Below, one piece after another: positions 22,089 to 29,670 of a DNA stretch of 32,927 nucleotides. The DNA comes from CAZXCQ01 sp964639275 (GTDB lineage Bacteria > Desulfobacterota > DSM-4660 > Desulfatiglandales > Desulfatiglandaceae), in NCBI GenBank assembly GCA_964639275.1, contig CAZXCQ010000030.1:1-32927 (forward strand). The letters are read 5' to 3'. Within the stretch, counting starts at the first letter, position 1, and every line of letters begins with the position of its first letter. Below the pieces are notes generated by a model. The model was not told the DNA's origin, made no database searches, and saw only the letters and a program-made list of their open reading frames with translations. A program made the translations under genes and the position numbers.

Positions 22089-23612
22089 TCAGTCACATAA
22101 TGAGACCGGCTCCTTGGCGCCAAACGGCCTCATCGCCTCCAGATGTCCGCCCATCTCCTCATAGTGCTGGAGTTCCATGGTATACTCGATAGGGCAGATG
22201 GTGGCCGGGGTGGGTGTCCAGTAGAAAGAGCCACTCTTGACCCTCTCGACATCCACCATAAAATTGATCCCCCCTCCAGGAAGGATAAAGCCGGGGGCCC
22301 CGCCGATGGTCAGACTGGCCCTATGTTTGTGTACTGCCTGGGTGAGCTTTATGGGATGACTCGACACACCGGCCCGGGCGCTCCCCCCGGCGCCCCCCAC
22401 GTAGAGCGCCGAGACCCGCGAGGATTCACAACTGGAAGAGATGGCATCGAGTGCCCTCCTTGCAGCCTCCGGGATAGGGGCCCCATGGAGGTACCCATCC
22501 TCACCCAGCTCAAAAAGGCATGCCCGCTGCCCGGTTGTCTCTGTAATCAGTATCCGCATCCCGGCCCAGGCCATTTGCGGATCGATCTCTGCGATGACAT
22601 CGGTCGGGTTGACAATCGAGGTCCCACCCCATCCCTTGCCATGGTCCCCGAAGTAGCGGCCGGGGGTGCTCTGTCTGAACTTGAGCCTTACGCCGCAAGG
22701 CCTCGCACCCACAAAACGGCCGGCTGCGTGTTCACCAAGCAGGCCGGTCAGGTGCGAGTCCAGAATGATCACCTCGTCGGCAGATTCCTTTAGCAGGGGG
22801 GCAAAGAGGCCCAGCGTGGCGCTCCCGCAACCCACCCTCATCTTTTCGGTCCTCACCCCATCGATGACAGGTGCCTGGCCGACCTGAAGTTCGAGCCTGC
22901 TCCCCTCTTGGACCCTTAGCTTGACAGGTCTTCTGTTGGCAATATCCGTAATCACCCGGGCCACCAGAAGGCCATCCTTACCGGTGAGCAGATTCACCCC
23001 GCCGATGGATAGCATCTTGGACCCGTACTGCTCGGTCACCACCATCCCGACCTTTCTCTTTCTTTTTAATACGGCAGCGCCTTCATCACCAACCCGGAGA
23101 TCCGTATCTATCTTCACCAAGACCGAGCTATAGCTGAGCGGGGCCTCGGTCACGACCGTTACAATATCGACCCCTTTGCGGGTTGAATTGACGATCCGGG
23201 GTGCTGGTTTGCAGTCCGGATAGGTGGTCCCGGCCCCGATACCCGTAACCAGAGGCCGCCGGATAGCGGCGGGAAGGTCCGGTCCAACAACCTCCTCCAC
23301 CTCATCAAATGGATGGATGGGGGTAATCCGCCTGAGTCTCCCCCCCTCGTTCCGGTAGCGTTGACAGGCCCCCCTGTACCCCTCTTTGATCCAGCAAGAG
23401 ATGGGGCAGGCATCGCACCGGGCGATATCTGAGGGTGAGATCTCATCCAGGCGCAAGGCCTCCTCGGGGCAAGTGCGCACACAGGCGCCACAACGGGTGC
23501 ACCCCTCCCTGACCAGGGCCTTTTTGTCTTTGAGACGGATGACACCCACAGGGCAATCCTGGACACAGATACCGCACCCGGAACACCTTTCTTTATCGAC
23601 CTCTATGTCCAT
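22089..23612 (-). CDS. hnr: 6-hydroxynicotinate reductase
   Basis: This 507-residue iron-sulfur flavoenzyme should reduce 6-hydroxynicotinate to 1,4,5,6-tetrahydro-6-oxonicotinate using ferredoxin. The N-terminal domain holds two [4Fe-4S] motifs (C10, C13, C16, C20 and C38, C41, C44, C48). C66, C69, C73 and C83 follow and could hold the third cluster. This matches the two [4Fe-4S] plus one [2Fe-2S] reported for the E. barkeri enzyme. The catalytic part (about 95-507) has GIGAGTTYPDCKPAPRI, VVTEAPLSYSS, GGAPGFILPGGGINFMVD and SFYWTPTPA. A CGSATLG segment (262-268) resembles ApbE flavinylation sites. Identification is strengthened by the enamidase gene 19 bp upstream and UPF0280 9 bp downstream. 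It is cytoplasmic. Confidence 0.88.
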   Translation of the reverse strand: MDIEVDKERCSGCGICVQDCPVGVIRLKDKKALVREGCTRCGACVRTCPEEALRLDEISPSDIARCDACPISCWIKEGYRGACQRYRNEGGRLRRITPIHPFDEVEEVVGPDLPAAIRRPLVTGIGAGTTYPDCKPAPRIVNSTRKGVDIVTVVTEAPLSYSSVLVKIDTDLRVGDEGAAVLKRKRKVGMVVTEQYGSKMLSIGGVNLLTGKDGLLVARVITDIANRRPVKLRVQEGSRLELQVGQAPVIDGVRTEKMRVGCGSATLGLFAPLLKESADEVIILDSHLTGLLGEHAAGRFVGARPCGVRLKFRQSTPGRYFGDHGKGWGGTSIVNPTDVIAEIDPQMAWAGMRILITETTGQRACLFELGEDGYLHGAPIPEAARRALDAISSSCESSRVSALYVGGAGGSARAGVSSHPIKLTQAVHKHRASLTIGGAPGFILPGGGINFMVDVERVKSGSFYWTPTPATICPIEYTMELQHYEEMGGHLEAMRPFGAKEPVSLCD

Positions 23613-23631
23613 CTTTCTTATATCGGCACCA

Positions 23632-24798
23632 CTATGTCTTCACCACAGAGGCATGTCTCACAGGAGGGGGCGTGTTACGGCTCTTGGTAACCACGATCTC
23701 ACCATCCACCAGCACCATTGAGACCCCCGGTATATCCCCGGCCGCTATGGCCGACAGGGCATCCTCTCCCACTGACCCCATGGGGGCATCCATGACAACG
23801 AGATCCGCTTCCCTCCCCTCCTCAATCGTTCCCCGATTCAGGTGGTATACCCGTGCCGTATTACCAGAGGCCATACAGATGGCCGCTTCAGGCGTTACCG
23901 GGGTAAGGCTGGCCAGAAGATTTATCACCCGGAGAATCCCCAGGGGGATGACACCGGTGCCCGACGGGGCGTCATTTCCGATGATTACCCGGTGGAGGGC
24001 GCCCTGCGCCACCACCAATTTAGCCACCTCCACAGCGACCTTGGGATTGCCACAATGAACAATCTCCAGTGCCATGGCGGTCCGGGCAATAAGCTCCTCC
24101 GCCTCTTTTATGGAAACGGCCGTCGGTCCTCCGTTGATATGGGAAATAACGTCCGGATCTGTCTTTATCACTGCCTCTGCCGTGACCGTTGAGCTGCCGG
24201 GGATAGATGTCCCTCCCGTGTGCATCATTACGGTCATGCCGTACTTCTTGGCCAGCCTCACCAGGGGTCCGGCATCCTCCGGCATCTTTACCGATCCCAG
24301 ACCGATTTCCCCGACAATGCGAACCCCCTCTCCGGCCATCTCCTGAAAGTCCTTTTCCTCAAGCCCTTTCTCCAGTATCACAGCCCCACCCTCTACTTTT
24401 AGTCCGCCGGGCCTAAAATTACCAAAAGACTTTGCCGCCAGGACAGCAAGGGCCTTGGTACCTGCCGGGTCCTTGGGTCTTCCTGGCAAATGAACCTCCC
24501 CGGCAGAGATGACGGTGGTGACGCCGCCGTGGATTTCGCTTTCAAGATAATCCATCTGCTTCTGTCTGGGCGTAAAATCACCCAGCACCGGATGACAGTG
24601 GGAATCGATCAGCCCCGGGGTTAGAGTGGTCCCTTTGCAATCGATTACCAGATCCGCCTCCCTTTCTTCCCCCTCTCTAACCGGCCCAACCCGCTTTATA
24701 AGGCCCTCTTCCACCCAGATGGCGTCGGCCTGGAGGATCGGCTCCTCTATCCTGCCGCTTACCATGGTTCCAATATTCTTGAGCAGCACCTTTGACAT
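23632..24798 (-). CDS. ena: Enamidase (1,4,5,6-tetrahydro-6-oxonicotinate hydrolase)
   Basis: This 388-residue amidohydrolase hydrolyses tetrahydro-6-oxonicotinate to 2-formylglutarate and ammonia. It is close to E. barkeri enamidase over its whole length; shared blocks I recognise include ADAIWVEEGLI, FTPRQKQMD, HGGVTT, FPGRPKD-like LPGRPKD, MHTGGTSIPGSSTV, SHINGGPTA, GNDAPSGTG, AAGDIPG and VVTKSRNTPP. Metal ligands of the amidohydrolase fold are all present: H67 and H69 (SHCHP), E164 (VGEIG), H193 (MHTGG), H220 (SHING) and D276 (GNDAP). The start at 24798 has GGAGG seven bases ahead; an in-frame ATG two codons earlier sits too close to it. It lies 13 bp downstream of the molybdenum hydroxylase gene. 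This is the most specific marker of nicotinate degradation here. Confidence 0.93.
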   Translation of the reverse strand: MSKVLLKNIGTMVSGRIEEPILQADAIWVEEGLIKRVGPVREGEEREADLVIDCKGTTLTPGLIDSHCHPVLGDFTPRQKQMDYLESEIHGGVTTVISAGEVHLPGRPKDPAGTKALAVLAAKSFGNFRPGGLKVEGGAVILEKGLEEKDFQEMAGEGVRIVGEIGLGSVKMPEDAGPLVRLAKKYGMTVMMHTGGTSIPGSSTVTAEAVIKTDPDVISHINGGPTAVSIKEAEELIARTAMALEIVHCGNPKVAVEVAKLVVAQGALHRVIIGNDAPSGTGVIPLGILRVINLLASLTPVTPEAAICMASGNTARVYHLNRGTIEEGREADLVVMDAPMGSVGEDALSAIAAGDIPGVSMVLVDGEIVVTKSRNTPPPVRHASVVKT

Positions 24799-24811
24799 TA
24801 TCATTCCTCCA

Positions 24812-27058
24812 TCAATCACTAATCGCCTTTCGAACCCTCTCCGGATTCGCAGGGAGATCATAGATGCGTTTTCCTATCGCATCGGCAATGGCATTGAGAA
24901 TGGCCGGGGCAGTGGGTATCTGGGCAGGCTCCCCGACCCCTTTGGCACCAAAAGGCCCTGTGGGTTCCGGGCTCTCTATCAATATCGAGGTGATCTTGGG
25001 CATATCCGGACAGGTCGGTATATGATACTCCCCCATGGTGCAGGTGGTGCCAGGGATATACTCTTCCATCAGGGCGAACCCAAGCCCCATGGCAACCCCG
25101 CCCTGGATTTGCCCTTCAATATTCTGAGGGTGGATCGCCTGGCCCACGTCATGAGCCGCTATGACTTGACGAACATGGACCTTTCCGGTCAGTTCATCAA
25201 CATCCACCAGCCCCAGATGGCAACCAAAGGCGTATGTGGCATAAGGGGCACCCTGAGCGGTCTCCAGATCAAGGGGTGTAGTCCGGGGATCAAAATACCC
25301 CTTGCACGAAAGCGCCCTTCCTTTCCCATGGGCGCTTTGTGCCAGACTGCCAAGGGGAACACCCTTGGATGTATCTCTCAAATCGAACACACGCCCGTCC
25401 TCTAAGGCCAGGGCCGACCCGGGGACCTTTAGGATATCCATGGCCTCTGTCATCAAGAGATCCCGTAGTTTCTCTGTGGCGTCCTTTACGGCATTTCCCG
25501 AGATATAGGTCTGACGGCTGGCAGACGTCGCCCCCGCGCTGTCGGCCCATTTTGTATCTGCATAGACCATTCGGATCTCATCTGGATCAATACAGAGGAC
25601 CTCAGCAGCGATCTGTGCCAAGACCGTGCTGGAACCCTGGCCGATGTCGGCAGCCCCGGTAAAGAGCGTTACCCTCCCTCCGGTGTCGATCTCCACCCGC
25701 GCACTTGAAGGATTTTGGGCACCAGTATTTCCGATTCCATACATCATCGCCCCCAGGCCAATCCCTTTCTTAATATAACTCGGGGTCCTGCCATTTTTCC
25801 ATTGGTCCCTCGCCTCCCGGTAGTGTGGCTCGATGGCATCTAACGTCTCCAGAATACCGACGCTTTCTGTCAGTTTTTGTCCGGTGGCGGTGGAGGAGCC
25901 AGGGCGCAGGGCATTTATCTTTCGGATCTCCAATGGATCGATCCCAAGTTCACGGGCCAGGATATCCATCTGGGATTCGCATGCAAAGGCCATCTGAGGG
26001 GTACCAAATCCCCGCATAGCCCCTGCCACCGGGTTGTTTGTGTATACGGCAAGGCTTTCAACCGCCACATTATCCACCGCGTACGGTCCCGTGGCATGGA
26101 CCGCAACTCGCGTGGCAACGGCAGTGGCATAGGAGGCGTACGCGCCCGTGTCACAGACCACCCTTGTCTTCACGGCCAACAGTCTGCCATTCCTCCCTGC
26201 CCCGGTCTCGATCTGGATTCTGAGGGGATGGCGTTTCGAGGTCGCCAGAAATGACTCATCCCTGGTGAAAACGAGACGGACGGGTCGTCTGAAGTGGTAC
26301 AGGGCCAGGCCGATAAATCCCTGGACCGTGAGATCCAGTTTTGAACCGAATCCACCCCCCGTGGCCGCCTGAATGATCCTGACCTTTTCCTTCCTCAGTC
26401 CGAGGATTCGCGAGACCTCTTTGCGGTCGTAGTGAGGGTTTTGCGTGGAGGCATATATGACAAACGTTCCATCCTGATCCAGATACCCGACCCCGGCATC
26501 GGGTTCCAGATAGCAATGTTCCAGAAGGGGTGTCGTGTAGGTCCTCTTCACCACAACGTGGCTTTCGGAGAGGCCTTTTTCCACATCCCCTTTTCGCAAG
26601 GTCTTTCGCAACAGGAGATTGCCCCCCTCGTGAATCCAGGGGGCGTCCTTTTCCAGGGCCTTTTCGGGATCAAAGACCGGCGGGAGATCTTTGTATGTGA
26701 CGTGAATGGCCTTGATGGCATCCCGGGCCGCTTCCTCCTCTTCGGCAGCCACCAGGGCAACCGCATCACCCACAAAGCGCACCCTATCCTGGGCCAGCAG
26801 GGTCTGGTCTTTCTTGATAAGACCAAACTGATTTGTCCCGGGGATGTCCTGACTGGTCAAGATACCGACCACTCCCGGTACCTCCAGGGCCTTGGCTATC
26901 TCAAGATCCAGGATCTTTGCATGGGCCTTATTGCTCCTGAAGACCTTGAGGAAGAGGGCATCACCCAGGCGGATATCATCACTAAATGGCTTGTGTCCCC
27001 TTGCCAGGTCTCTGACACCAATCCTTGGGATGTCCTTGCTAATCCACTTGAAGGCCAC
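24812..27058 (-). CDS. Xanthine dehydrogenase-family molybdopterin subunit, likely nicotinate dehydrogenase large subunit
   Basis: This 748-residue protein has the hammerhead domain (about 17-125) and two molybdopterin-binding domains (about 140-375 and 395-690). Landmarks are ATGGGFGSKLDL, AGAMRGFGTPQMAFACE, GAADIGQGSSTVLAQIAAEVL and the active-site GVGEPAQ with the catalytic Glu near residue 710. Position next to enamidase and 6-hydroxynicotinate reductase points to hydroxylation of nicotinate at C6. In E. barkeri the molybdopterin part is split into NdhL and NdhM; here it is one chain, as in ordinary xanthine dehydrogenases. The FAD and [2Fe-2S] subunits needed for electron output are not in the window. 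GTG at 27058 follows a GAGG site. Confidence 0.85.
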   Translation of the reverse strand: MAFKWISKDIPRIGVRDLARGHKPFSDDIRLGDALFLKVFRSNKAHAKILDLEIAKALEVPGVVGILTSQDIPGTNQFGLIKKDQTLLAQDRVRFVGDAVALVAAEEEEAARDAIKAIHVTYKDLPPVFDPEKALEKDAPWIHEGGNLLLRKTLRKGDVEKGLSESHVVVKRTYTTPLLEHCYLEPDAGVGYLDQDGTFVIYASTQNPHYDRKEVSRILGLRKEKVRIIQAATGGGFGSKLDLTVQGFIGLALYHFRRPVRLVFTRDESFLATSKRHPLRIQIETGAGRNGRLLAVKTRVVCDTGAYASYATAVATRVAVHATGPYAVDNVAVESLAVYTNNPVAGAMRGFGTPQMAFACESQMDILARELGIDPLEIRKINALRPGSSTATGQKLTESVGILETLDAIEPHYREARDQWKNGRTPSYIKKGIGLGAMMYGIGNTGAQNPSSARVEIDTGGRVTLFTGAADIGQGSSTVLAQIAAEVLCIDPDEIRMVYADTKWADSAGATSASRQTYISGNAVKDATEKLRDLLMTEAMDILKVPGSALALEDGRVFDLRDTSKGVPLGSLAQSAHGKGRALSCKGYFDPRTTPLDLETAQGAPYATYAFGCHLGLVDVDELTGKVHVRQVIAAHDVGQAIHPQNIEGQIQGGVAMGLGFALMEEYIPGTTCTMGEYHIPTCPDMPKITSILIESPEPTGPFGAKGVGEPAQIPTAPAILNAIADAIGKRIYDLPANPERVRKAISD

Positions 27059-27072
27059 CTAGAACCTCAAAG

Positions 27073-27792
27073 TCACGAACCTTTTATCTTTTCCACATCC
27101 AGTTCCTCCAGAATGGTAATCCCTTTGGACTTCATTTCGTCAAGGGCCTTTTGGGTGGTCTCGGGGGCGACCCCTCTTGAAAGTCCCTTGATGACGACAA
27201 CATCGTATCCGGCGTCTTTTGCATCCAGGGCGGTGGCCTTTACACAATAATCTGTCGCGATGCCATAGATGACCAGTTTCTTGATATTGTTTCTTTTCAG
27301 AATCTGGTCCATTTCGGTCTTCTGTCCACCGTCATCCTGAAAACCCGAATAACTGTCATATCTGCTGTCCTGTCCCTTTTTGACGATTGCCAGAAAGGCG
27401 TCGTTATCCACAAGGACCCGGGCATTCTCCGTCCCCTGGACGCAGTGCGGGGGCCACATGACCTGGTTTCGCCCCTCGATTACGGCCATTTCAAAGGGTT
27501 TTTTCCCGGGGTTGTTGGTAAAAAAAGACACATGATCACCCGGGTGCCAGTCCTGTGTCGCGAAAGGGACAAACCCTTCCCTTTTTAGCTCGTCGGTTGC
27601 CTTCTGTACCTTCTCCACAAAGGCCTTGTCCGTACCCGGCACCGCCAGGGAACCCTTTTTCAGCTGGGTGAAATCGCCCTGGACATCCACGACAATAACC
27701 CCGATCTTATCTTTGGCAAACGCCGATCCGGTGGAAGATACAAGGCACATTCCCACCCCGGCCACAGCGATTAAGGTCAAAATCATCTTCAT
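27073..27792 (-). CDS. pncA: Exported nicotinamidase (isochorismatase fold)
   Basis: This 239-residue nicotinamidase converts nicotinamide to nicotinate and ammonia. Residues 1-26 form a signal peptide (Lys, hydrophobic core, SAFA cleavage site), so the mature enzyme should be periplasmic. The catalytic triad is visible as D36 (VVDVQGDF), K139 (VKKGQD) and C183 (ATDYCV). The metal site is D81 and H83 (DWHPGDH) and H116 (PHCVQGT), and GIATDYCVKATALDA is highly typical. Strong AAAGGAGG site before the ATG. It is followed 14 bp later by the molybdenum hydroxylase gene. The context suggests that nicotinamide arriving from outside is deamidated in the periplasm and then imported as nicotinate. Other isochorismatase-fold amidases are less likely given the intact metal site. 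Confidence 0.9.
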   Translation of the reverse strand: MKMILTLIAVAGVGMCLVSSTGSAFAKDKIGVIVVDVQGDFTQLKKGSLAVPGTDKAFVEKVQKATDELKREGFVPFATQDWHPGDHVSFFTNNPGKKPFEMAVIEGRNQVMWPPHCVQGTENARVLVDNDAFLAIVKKGQDSRYDSYSGFQDDGGQKTEMDQILKRNNIKKLVIYGIATDYCVKATALDAKDAGYDVVVIKGLSRGVAPETTQKALDEMKSKGITILEELDVEKIKGS

Positions 27793-27865
27793 TGATCATC
27801 CCTCCTTTCTTTACCGTTTATGTTATTCCTCACCCGGACAAACCGGAACCAAAGAAGAGCCTCTC

Positions 27866-27903
27866 ACCCCGGTTAAATAGGTGCTGAAGCAATTTAACGG
27901 GGT
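27866..27903. other. Inverted repeat between aldehyde dehydrogenase and nicotinamidase genes
   Basis: ACCCCG-g-TTAAAT (27866-27878) pairs with ATTTAACGGGGT (27892-27903) around a 13-base loop, with one bulged base. It lies in the 155-bp gap between two same-strand genes. It could be an internal terminator/attenuator or an operator. There is no uridine run on the minus strand, so simple termination is not the obvious reading. Confidence 0.4.
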
Positions 27904-27947
27904 AAACAAAGGCGCAAAGACGGCAGGTTTTCTGCCCTGGGAGGCCC

Positions 27948-29432
27948 CTAAACCCAGCGCATGGTTACGGTCTTTTCATCCATAAACATCCGCATGGATG
28001 CTATCCTCGACTTGGCTGTCCCCACAAAGGATTCTCTTCTGGACCCCAGTGGAAAAAAGGCATAGGGCTGTGCCACGCCCACGTTCACACCCACATTTCC
28101 CACATTGACTTCTATCGTAAACTTGCGCGCGCTCTTACCACTACTGGTCATGATACATGCCGAGTGCCCCAGATTTGTCTTGGTATTGATCCACTCAATG
28201 GCCTCATCCAGACTCCTGCCTCTGATCAATGCAGCCACCGGGCCAAAGGCCTCTTCTTTGGCCATGGCCATGTCCACGTCCACATCCTCGAGGATAGTCG
28301 GACCCAGAAAGTATCCACTGGGATAACCCGCGACTTTCACCCCCCTTCCGTCAAGTACCATTTTGGCGCCCTCTCCCAGAGATCGCTCGATCCACTTTAT
28401 CACATTCTCCCTCCCGGCTTTTGTGGTCATGGGGCCGTTCTCTGTCTCCTCATCAAGACCGTATCCCAGTTTCATCCGGGCAGCGGCCTCCTTGAATCTC
28501 TTCTTGACCTCGCCGTATATGTCACCGATGATTACCACGTTGTCCACGCCCAGACACCGCTGGCCACACATGCCAAAGGCCGCTCGCATCATCCACTCGA
28601 TCCCGCTGTCCAGGTCGGCATCCGGCATAACCACCAGGTAGTTTTTGCCATTTCCGTTGACCGAGGACGTCTTTTTGAGTTTACCGCACAGTTCGAAGAT
28701 CTCGTGACCCGCCCTGTTGGACCCAATAAACCCGACCCCCTTTATCTCCGGCTGTGATAGTATCTCCTTGTTGATGTGTCGCCCACCGTGGACCAGATTT
28801 ATCGCACCGGCGGGGAATCCCACCTCATGGGCCACCCTACAAATGGCCTCCGCAGCCACCGGGTCTTGCCTGCTTGGGCTCACCACAACGCTACACCCGG
28901 CCCCAAGGGCATAGGGTACAAATGACGACCATGCATGCATGGGGATGTTGCCCGGCGTAACAATCAGAAAGGCACCCAGGGGTTCCCAGACAAGGTACTG
29001 GTCAATACCGCTTGCCAGTTGATCCATGTGCTCGTTCTGTTTTGCCAGGCCATATAAGGCCGAGCATGCGGATTCGATGTTTTCGATGACCCGTCTCAAC
29101 GAGCCATTTGCCTCGCCGATGGTCCTTCCATGGTCTTGACTCAAGATCCGGGCCAGTTCGTCAAAACGTTCCTCAAATCTGGCCCGCATATCAAACAGCA
29201 TCCGGGCCCTCTCCCGCATGGCCACCTGACTCCATTCCCGAAAGCCCCTGTGCGCCGCCTCAACCGCTGCACGGGCCTCCTCTCTTGTAGCCTCCGAGAA
29301 CTCGGCGATTACCTCATCCGTGGCCGGGTTGGTGTCCTCGTGGATAATGCTAGACCGGGGCTCTACCCATTCCCCGTCAATGAGGAACTTAAGCCTCCCA
29401 TAGTGTTTCTTGACTTCAGGCAATAACGACAT
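27948..29432 (-). CDS. CoA-acylating aldehyde dehydrogenase of the methylmalonate-semialdehyde (ALDH6) type
   Basis: This 494-residue ALDH resembles MmsA/IolA from its start (FLIDGEWVEP, NPATDEVIAE) to its end (NVGVNVGVAQPYAFFPLGSR, TVTMRW). The catalytic Cys is C293 in CGQRC and the oxyanion Asn is N162 (TPGNIPM). The general-base Glu of hydrolytic ALDHs is absent (VNGNGKN), as in CoA-acylating members. Two arginines that in ALDH6 hold the substrate carboxylate are kept (R114 in RRVIENIE and R292 before C293). The usual KPSE cofactor motif is SPSR, so nucleotide preference may differ. 2-Formylglutarate, the enamidase product, is a 2-substituted malonate semialdehyde, so glutaryl-CoA plus CO2 is a plausible outcome (inference). 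AAAGGAGG precedes the ATG. Confidence 0.85.
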   Translation of the reverse strand: MSLLPEVKKHYGRLKFLIDGEWVEPRSSIIHEDTNPATDEVIAEFSEATREEARAAVEAAHRGFREWSQVAMRERARMLFDMRARFEERFDELARILSQDHGRTIGEANGSLRRVIENIESACSALYGLAKQNEHMDQLASGIDQYLVWEPLGAFLIVTPGNIPMHAWSSFVPYALGAGCSVVVSPSRQDPVAAEAICRVAHEVGFPAGAINLVHGGRHINKEILSQPEIKGVGFIGSNRAGHEIFELCGKLKKTSSVNGNGKNYLVVMPDADLDSGIEWMMRAAFGMCGQRCLGVDNVVIIGDIYGEVKKRFKEAAARMKLGYGLDEETENGPMTTKAGRENVIKWIERSLGEGAKMVLDGRGVKVAGYPSGYFLGPTILEDVDVDMAMAKEEAFGPVAALIRGRSLDEAIEWINTKTNLGHSACIMTSSGKSARKFTIEVNVGNVGVNVGVAQPYAFFPLGSRRESFVGTAKSRIASMRMFMDEKTVTMRWV

Positions 29433-29481
29433 ACATACCTCCTTTGATTAAGCCTGTCTCTCTGGCGATCCCTCGCCTGTA

Positions 29482-29511
29482 ATATTACCACCTCTAAGCC
29501 ATATATTGCAA
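29482..29511 (-). promoter_or_regulatory. Possible sigma-70 promoter of the nicotinate operon
   Basis: On the minus strand TTGCAA (29511-29506) is followed after 18 bases by TAATAT (29487-29482). Transcription would start near 29475, about 43 bases before the aldehyde dehydrogenase ATG. A near-palindrome TTCAAACTTGAA at 29531-29542 lies just upstream and could be an operator. The -35 box matches only four of six positions, so this is tentative. Confidence 0.35.
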
Positions 29512-29610
29512 ACGTATCAATTTGACTTTCTTCAAACTTGAAACTTTGAGCGGGCAATTGGGGTTCCGCGTAACTTCTCAATTACCAGATTAAGTTACCA
29601 ATTTCAAGAA

Positions 29611-29668
29611 TGTCCCTCACCCGCCAAACCCGCAACAAATTCCTTGACAGGTAGCGGGATGAGGGACA
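29611..29668. repeat. Long-stem inverted repeat upstream of the MITE-like element
   Basis: TGTCCCTCACCCGC (29611-29624) and GCGGGATGAGGGACA (29654-29668) are inverted copies with one base of difference, separated by about 29 bases. It lies in the divergent region between the aldehyde dehydrogenase and transporter genes, immediately left of the MITE-like element. It may be a terminator-like hairpin or part of a second small element. No protein-coding signal is seen in it. Confidence 0.4.
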
Positions 29669-29670
29669 AT

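Noticed and set aside
22143..22793. Long plus-strand frame opposite 6-hydroxynicotinate reductase
   Set aside because: It mirrors the codon pattern of hnr, has no family features and no ribosome binding site.
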